DNA of 12,291 bases from positions 1-12,291 of the forward strand of contig CAMPKJ010000149.1 in assembly GCA_946887105.1 (NCBI GenBank), read 5' to 3'. The notes beneath the pieces are model-generated. The model was given only the letters and a program-made list of their open reading frames with translations, ran no database searches and was not told the DNA's origin. The DNA is from an uncultured Acidobacteriota bacterium. Lineage in GTDB: Bacteria; Acidobacteriota; Thermoanaerobaculia; Gp7-AA8. Position numbers and translations under genes: made by a program. Positions 9,033 through 12,291 of the stretch are shown one piece after another (the first letter of the stretch is position 1; each line of letters opens with the position of its first letter).

Positions 9033-9126
9033 TCGCGATCGGCACGGGGTCCGCGCCGTGGGAGAGGTCGACCTGGTGCTCCTCGCGGAGCTCTTCTTCG
9101 CTCTCGAAGATGCGCTCGACCCGCAT
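8971..9126 (-). CDS. Possible small ORF or gene remnant, 51 codons
   Basis: An ATG at 9126 opens a 51-codon frame ending in TGA (8971-8973). It begins 9 nt after the TAG of the polymer-forming protein and stays in the same frame. Its first 30 residues (MRVERIFESEEELREEHQVD, then LSHGADPVPI) look like real protein: codons have G-rich first positions, A/T-rich second positions and nearly all G/C third positions, while the adjacent frame gives an Arg/Ser-rich shadow. The last 20 or so residues are antisense to the 3' end of the FAD oxidoreductase and look like shadow sequence. It may be a short cytoplasmic protein at the end of the sigma-factor operon, the head of a truncated gene, or a former C-terminal extension of the upstream protein. 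The pattern FESEEELREEHxVDLSHG faintly resembles the start of some PilZ-like domains, which is only a suggestion. Confidence 0.35.
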   Translation of the reverse strand: MRVERIFESEEELREEHQVDLSHGADPVPIAISRSRGSPLRRRARSPAMRR

Positions 9127-9135
9127 CGCCTGACG

Positions 9136-10020
9136 CTACGCTTCGGCGGCGCGGAACTCCAGGAACCACGGCTCGCGGCGCCCGAATCGCGTCGCCAGCG
9201 CCACGCCGACGCCGAACACCGACGCCAGTCCCCACGCAATCGTGCCGACCACCGGGATCAACCGGACGGCGCCGAGGATCAGCAGGCCGATCACCACCAT
9301 CGCCAGATCGCCGCGCAGCCATTTCCGCGACGCGAGCTGTTCCCGCGAACGCGAGCCAGCCACGATCGTGCCGATGGCGTGGAACATGGCGATCATGCCG
9401 TAGACCTTGGTCAGTACGCTGAACGCCGCCAGCGCCGCGAGCAGCGGGATGCCGATCACGTACGGCACCAGATAGCTGAACGCGATCGCCGTGAGCACGA
9501 GGCTCGTCAGCGCGACCAGTCCGAGGACGAAGCAATGCAGCGCGCTGGTCCGCACTTCGACAGACGACAGCCGCACTTCGCGACCGCTCACCAGCGTCAC
9601 CACCACCGCCACGATCAGCCACAGCAGCAGCAGCGAGGCCACCACCGCGTTCTTGGTGATGGACGCCGCGGCGCCTTCGAGCGACAGCAGCGGATAGATG
9701 TGCCCGCGAACGCGATCTCCTGCGCCGCTGATCGTGCTGGCGAGGTAAATCAGATTTCCGTTGACGCGTCCGTTGCCGGTGAACGTCACGCTTCCGCCCG
9801 CGACGAGCAGATCGCCCGCGATCGCGTTCGACACGGTCACGTTGCCGTCGTAGACCTGCAGGCTTCCCGCGATCGGCTTCGTAATCTCGGCATCGCGCCC
9901 GAACACATACGTATCGCTGCCCAGCCGCTCCGCGCCGACCGCGCTGTTCGGCATGACCACGACGGCCAGCGCAATCAGCGCAGTGAAGGCCATCAGCGGA
10001 ATGAGCAGGCGTCTATACAT
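9136..10020 (-). CDS. Bactofilin-like polymer-forming integral membrane protein
   Basis: The 294-residue protein has a hydrophobic N-terminus (about 8-24) acting as signal peptide or anchor, with a possible cleavage near VGA-ER at 30. Residues about 36-115 form a short-period beta repeat (AGSLQVYDGNVTVSNAIAGD, then LLVAGGSVTF and VNGNLIYLAS), the right-handed beta-helix pattern of polymer-forming/bactofilin-type domains. The C-terminal half is membrane: hydrophobic segments at about 125-145, 162-182, 186-205, 240-254 and 258-276. The beta part would sit outside the membrane. It is the third gene of the sigma/anti-sigma operon, and its ATG overlaps the anti-sigma stop by 8 nt (a GGGGGA run precedes it), so it is probably co-translated and may be part of the envelope response. 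Exact function unknown. Confidence 0.8.
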   Translation of the reverse strand: MYRRLLIPLMAFTALIALAVVVMPNSAVGAERLGSDTYVFGRDAEITKPIAGSLQVYDGNVTVSNAIAGDLLVAGGSVTFTGNGRVNGNLIYLASTISGAGDRVRGHIYPLLSLEGAAASITKNAVVASLLLLWLIVAVVVTLVSGREVRLSSVEVRTSALHCFVLGLVALTSLVLTAIAFSYLVPYVIGIPLLAALAAFSVLTKVYGMIAMFHAIGTIVAGSRSREQLASRKWLRGDLAMVVIGLLILGAVRLIPVVGTIAWGLASVFGVGVALATRFGRREPWFLEFRAAEA

Positions 10021-10462
10021 CGATCCCCCGCGGCGCGCGCCGGAGCAGCAGGAACAGCAGCGTGTTGATGAACACGAACAGCACGGCGATGGTCACGTGC
10101 ACCAGCGCCGGAGCGCTGTGCAATCCGGAACCGAACATCTGGAAGAACTTCGTGGCCGCCTCGAACGAGGTCACGCTCGACGTCACCGCGCGCGCGATCC
10201 CGCGCAGCGGCGGGGTGCCCGCGGCGAGGAACAGCGCGATCGCCAGCACGAGCACCGACACCGCGCCGGCCGCGACCAGCGGCCAGGTGCGATGCGCGGC
10301 GCCTTCCCACGTCGCCAACGGCAACGCGTCGATGCCGACGCTCAGCGGCCGCGGCTCGATGTCGAGCGTTCCGACGTTTTCGTCGAGCGCGCGGCACAGC
10401 GTGCACGTCTCGAGATGAGCGGCATTCTTCTCCGGATCGTCGAAGTAATCCTCACAAGTCAT
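10013..10462 (-). CDS. Zinc-finger (ZAS-type) membrane anti-sigma factor
   Basis: In this 149-residue protein the N-terminus carries the anti-sigma zinc motif H-x3-C-x2-C (H16, C20, C23, in AAHLETCTLC), with a further Cys at position 3 that could be the fourth ligand. A TM segment follows at about 61-81, then a periplasmic stretch of about 35 residues and a second TM segment at about 117-140. The cytoplasmic zinc domain would bind the ECF sigma factor encoded immediately upstream and release it on an envelope or redox signal. The ATG overlaps the sigma-factor stop as ATGA (4 nt), and its own TAG lies inside the start of the next gene, so all three genes are translationally coupled. The motif and the gene order together make the call firm. 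Confidence 0.87.
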   Translation of the reverse strand: MTCEDYFDDPEKNAAHLETCTLCRALDENVGTLDIEPRPLSVGIDALPLATWEGAAHRTWPLVAAGAVSVLVLAIALFLAAGTPPLRGIARAVTSSVTSFEAATKFFQMFGSGLHSAPALVHVTIAVLFVFINTLLFLLLRRAPRGIDV

Positions 10463-11049
10463 AAAGGTTCCACGAATGAGCCGAGCGCTTCCTTCAGCAA
10501 GTTTCGCGCTCGAAACAACTTGTTCTTGACCGTGCCGAGGGGCAGCTTCTTCATGGAAGCGATCTCCTCGTAGGAGAGCTCCGCGAAATGGCGGAGCTGA
10601 ATGAGCTCGCGATAATCCGGCGGCAGTTTGCCGACGGCATCATCGATCGCGGCGCTGAGCTGTTTGTTCTTGAGCGCGCGGTACGGCGAGACGCCGTCAT
10701 CCGCGAACTCCCGTTCCTTCCCGGAAGGCTCATCGTCGGTCATCGGCCGCGAGAGCGGTACCTCGGCAATCGATTTCTTGCGCAGCGCGTCGATGGCGCT
10801 GTTCTGTGCGATACGGAAGAGCCAGGTCGAAAACTGGTACTTCGGGTCGTAACGATCGAGTGCGAGATAGACCTTCACGAAAATTTCCTGCGCCAGGTCG
10901 TGCGCCTCTTCGTAGCGGTGTGTGATCCGGTAGACGTAGTTGATGATTCGCTTCTCATATCGCGACACCAACACGGTGAACAGGTCTCTCTCGCCGCCGA
11001 GGATCCGTCCCACCAGGGAGCGGTCGTCGAGCTGGTCACGTTCTGCCAT
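10459..11049 (-). CDS. ECF-type RNA polymerase sigma factor (sigma-70 family)
   Basis: The protein has 196 residues from ATG 11049. Region 2 is clear (DLAQEIFVKVYLALDRYD, then FSTWLFRIAQNSAIDALRKK), as is region 4 (KLPPDYRELIQLRHFAELSY, then EEIASMKKLPLGTVKNKLFR), including the helix-turn-helix that reads the -35. An acidic linker of about 50 residues lies between, and regions 1 and 3 are absent, as in ECF sigmas. The frame remains open upstream to 11154, but that would run into the divergent ABC gene and adds an unconserved Arg-rich stretch, so ATG 11049 is preferred. It is first in the operon with the anti-sigma factor and the polymer-forming protein, and probably controls its own transcription. 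Confidence 0.93.
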   Translation of the reverse strand: MAERDQLDDRSLVGRILGGERDLFTVLVSRYEKRIINYVYRITHRYEEAHDLAQEIFVKVYLALDRYDPKYQFSTWLFRIAQNSAIDALRKKSIAEVPLSRPMTDDEPSGKEREFADDGVSPYRALKNKQLSAAIDDAVGKLPPDYRELIQLRHFAELSYEEIASMKKLPLGTVKNKLFRARNLLKEALGSFVEPL

Positions 11050-11056
11050 TCGTTTT

Positions 11057-11078
11057 ACGGGAAGCGTCCATGAAGGTT
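11057..11078 (-). promoter_or_regulatory. Possible ECF-type autoregulatory promoter of the sigma-factor operon
   Basis: On the minus strand an AAC (11078-11076, in GCAACCTT) and a CGT (11059-11057, in CCGTAAAA) are 16 nt apart, matching the AAC-N16-CGT layout many ECF sigmas use. The start codon follows the CGT by only 7 nt, so the mRNA would be leaderless. The short motif could occur by chance. Confidence 0.25.
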
Positions 11079-11114
11079 GCCGGCGCGCTTCGCGCGCGTT
11101 GTCCCGTCCGATGA

Positions 11115-11120
11115 TACCCT
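11115..11120 (+). promoter_or_regulatory. Candidate -10 element for the ABC transporter gene
   Basis: TACCCT ends 9 nt before the ATG at 11130. No Shine-Dalgarno sequence and no recognisable -35 are present. The arrangement resembles the short-leader promoters before the phosphatase and hybrid kinase genes. Confidence 0.3.
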
Positions 11121-11129
11121 GCCCCTCCG

Positions 11130-11852
11130 ATGATCGAAATCCGCGATCTGACAAAGAGATACGGGGATTTCACGGCCGTCGACGGTCTCACACTCGACGC
11201 CGCAGCCGGCGAGATCTTCGGCTTTCTCGGTCCGAACGGCGCGGGCAAAACCACCACCATCCGCATCATCGCCGGCCTTTCCCTCCCGACCACCGGCGCC
11301 GTCCACGTGAACGGCATCGACGTCCTCACCGATCCCGTACGCGCGAAAAGCGTCATGGGCTACGTCCCCGACCGGCCTTATCTGTACGAGAAACTGACCG
11401 GCCGCGAGCTGCTGCATTTCGTCGCCGACCTCTACCGTAAGAACTGGAGCGACTGCGAGCCGCGCGCGGTCGATCTCCTGCGCTGGTTCGGCCTCGGCGA
11501 CTGGATCGACGCACGCATCGAAAACCTCTCGCACGGCATGAAGCAGAAGCTCGTGATCGTGTCGTCGCTCGTGCACGATCCGGCCGTGCTGGTGATCGAC
11601 GAGCCGATGGTCGGCCTCGATGCGCTCGCGCAGCGGCAGGTCAAACAGCTCTTCCGCCGTCTCGCCGATGAAGGAAAGACAGTTTTTCTGACCACGCACA
11701 CGCTTTCCGTCGCGGAGGCGGTGTGCGACCGTATTGCCATCATCAATCGTGGCCGCATCGTCGCCGCCGGAACGACCGCGGAACTGAAACGCGACAGCGC
11801 GTTGGAGGATGTTTTTCTGGAGCTGACGTACGACGAGAATGCGGCGCCTTGA
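11130..11852 (+). CDS. ABC-2-type transporter ATP-binding protein
   Basis: The 240-residue protein is a complete ABC ATPase: Walker A GPNGAGKTT (34-42), signature LSHGMKQ (133-139), Walker B LVIDEP with catalytic E158, D-loop GLDA (162-165) and switch histidine H190 in TTHT. The Q-loop position carries Asp (D81, in YVPDRPYLYEKLTG) instead of Gln, which is seen in this CcmA/ABC-2 subgroup. Such ATPases pair with a multi-spanning ABC-2 permease for export of lipids, polysaccharides, drugs or sodium, but no permease gene is adjacent: the next gene is prmC and the previous one is a divergent sigma factor. It may use a permease encoded elsewhere. The last 14 bp overlap the start of prmC, so the two are probably co-transcribed. 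Confidence 0.92.
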   Translation: MIEIRDLTKRYGDFTAVDGLTLDAAAGEIFGFLGPNGAGKTTTIRIIAGLSLPTTGAVHVNGIDVLTDPVRAKSVMGYVPDRPYLYEKLTGRELLHFVADLYRKNWSDCEPRAVDLLRWFGLGDWIDARIENLSHGMKQKLVIVSSLVHDPAVLVIDEPMVGLDALAQRQVKQLFRRLADEGKTVFLTTHTLSVAEAVCDRIAIINRGRIVAAGTTAELKRDSALEDVFLELTYDENAAP

Positions 11853-12291
11853 AGACGTACGGTTTCACTATCGCGAGGACGCGCTGCAGCGCGGCATCAA
11901 TCCGCGCGACGTCGATCTGCTGCTCTCCGACCTCCTCGGCCGTCCGCTGTCGTGGCTGATCGCGTACGGCGAAACGGAGATCGACGAGGCGCCGCTGGAG
12001 GCGCTGCTGGCGCGGAGATACGCCGGCGAACCGCTGCAGTACATCCGCAAACGGACCGAGTTCTATTCGCGCGAGTTCTACGTCGATGAGCGCGTGCTGA
12101 TTCCGCGGCCGGAGACGGAGCTGCTCGTCGAAGCGGCACTGGAACGTGCGCCGCGCAACGGACGCGTGATCGACATCGGCAGCGGCAGCGGCTGCATCGC
12201 CATCACCATCGAGCGCGAACGGCCGGACCTGCGCGTGGTCAGCGTCGATCGTTCCGTCGCGGTGAAGATCGCCGCCGGCGCGATCGCCTTC
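11839..12291 (+). CDS. prmC: Peptide chain release factor N5-glutamine methyltransferase PrmC, 3'-truncated
   Basis: The frame is open from ATG 11839 to the window edge, giving 151 codons without a stop. The N-terminal helical domain ends in GEPLQYIRKRTEFYSREFYV, where PrmC normally has GxPxQYIxGxxxFyg. This is followed by VLIPRPETELLVE, a hallmark of the family, and the SAM-binding loop VIDIGSGSGCIAI. The catalytic NPPY motif would lie just past the edge. PrmC methylates the Gln of the GGQ loop in release factors RF1 and RF2. The ATG lies inside the ABC gene (14-nt overlap, different frame) and the protein starts close to the expected length, so the start is likely right; a weak GACGAG precedes it. 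Confidence 0.92.
   Translation, partial: MRRLEDVRFHYREDALQRGINPRDVDLLLSDLLGRPLSWLIAYGETEIDEAPLEALLARRYAGEPLQYIRKRTEFYSREFYVDERVLIPRPETELLVEAALERAPRNGRVIDIGSGSGCIAITIERERPDLRVVSVDRSVAVKIAAGAIAF

Noticed and set aside
9041..9057. Stem-loop GGCACGG-GGT-CCGCGCC as a terminator between the convergent genes
   Set aside because: It pairs fully only on the minus strand with one G-U pair, has no T-run, and lies inside the small ORF.
9058..10068. 336-codon plus-strand frame over the polymer-forming gene
   Set aside because: It has a His/Arg/Gln-rich shadow composition; the minus strand has a signal peptide, beta repeats and TM helices.
11049..11154. Longer N-terminus for the ECF sigma factor (35 extra residues)
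   Set aside because: It would overlap the divergent ABC gene and adds a non-conserved Arg-rich stretch; ATG 11049 gives a typical ECF length.

Overview
The window is high-GC bacterial chromosome, densely coding, with gaps of about 10 to 150 bp and several genes that overlap end to end or start to stop. The gene set suggests a free-living Gram-negative-type bacterium: a sensor kinase with a two-component-regulator propeller, a SpoIIE-type phosphatase, an ECF sigma factor with a zinc-type anti-sigma, and secreted TPR and polymer-forming membrane proteins. Acidobacteriota is my best guess. That is inference from gene style, since there is no rRNA or other marker here. I see no tRNA, rRNA, CRISPR array, insertion sequence or phage gene.

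Layout, left to right. (1) The 3' part of a class A FAD monooxygenase (+), running off the left edge and ending 14 bp inside (2), a convergent membrane-anchored SpoIIE/RsbU-type Ser/Thr phosphatase (-). (3) Divergent from (2), a 1485-residue hybrid histidine kinase (+): signal peptide, a periplasmic propeller of at least twelve repeats, Y_Y_Y domain, one TM helix, GAF, HisKA, HATPase and two receiver domains. (4) A secreted TPR protein with a Pro/Ala/Lys/Glu linker (-). (5) Divergent from it, a 450-residue FAD-dependent amine-oxidase/phytoene-desaturase-like enzyme (+). (6) A minus-strand operon read from 11049 down to 9136: ECF sigma factor, zinc-finger anti-sigma factor and a bactofilin-like polymer-forming membrane protein, coupled by 4- and 8-nt overlaps and possibly followed by a 51-codon orphan ORF. 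(7) Divergent from the sigma factor, an ABC-2-type ATPase (+), overlapping by 14 nt the start of prmC (release-factor glutamine methyltransferase), which runs off the right edge.

How they may work together: the phosphatase and the hybrid kinase share a 72-bp divergent promoter region in which both strands carry a TAnnnT hexamer exactly 6 nt before the start codon, which predicts leaderless mRNAs. The sigma/anti-sigma/polymer-forming operon looks like a self-contained envelope-response unit. The two FAD enzymes, the TPR protein and the ABC/prmC pair show no evident pathway link. The least explained pieces are the 51-codon ORF at 8971-9126, the two-receiver kinase with no visible output domain, and an ABC ATPase with no permease beside it.
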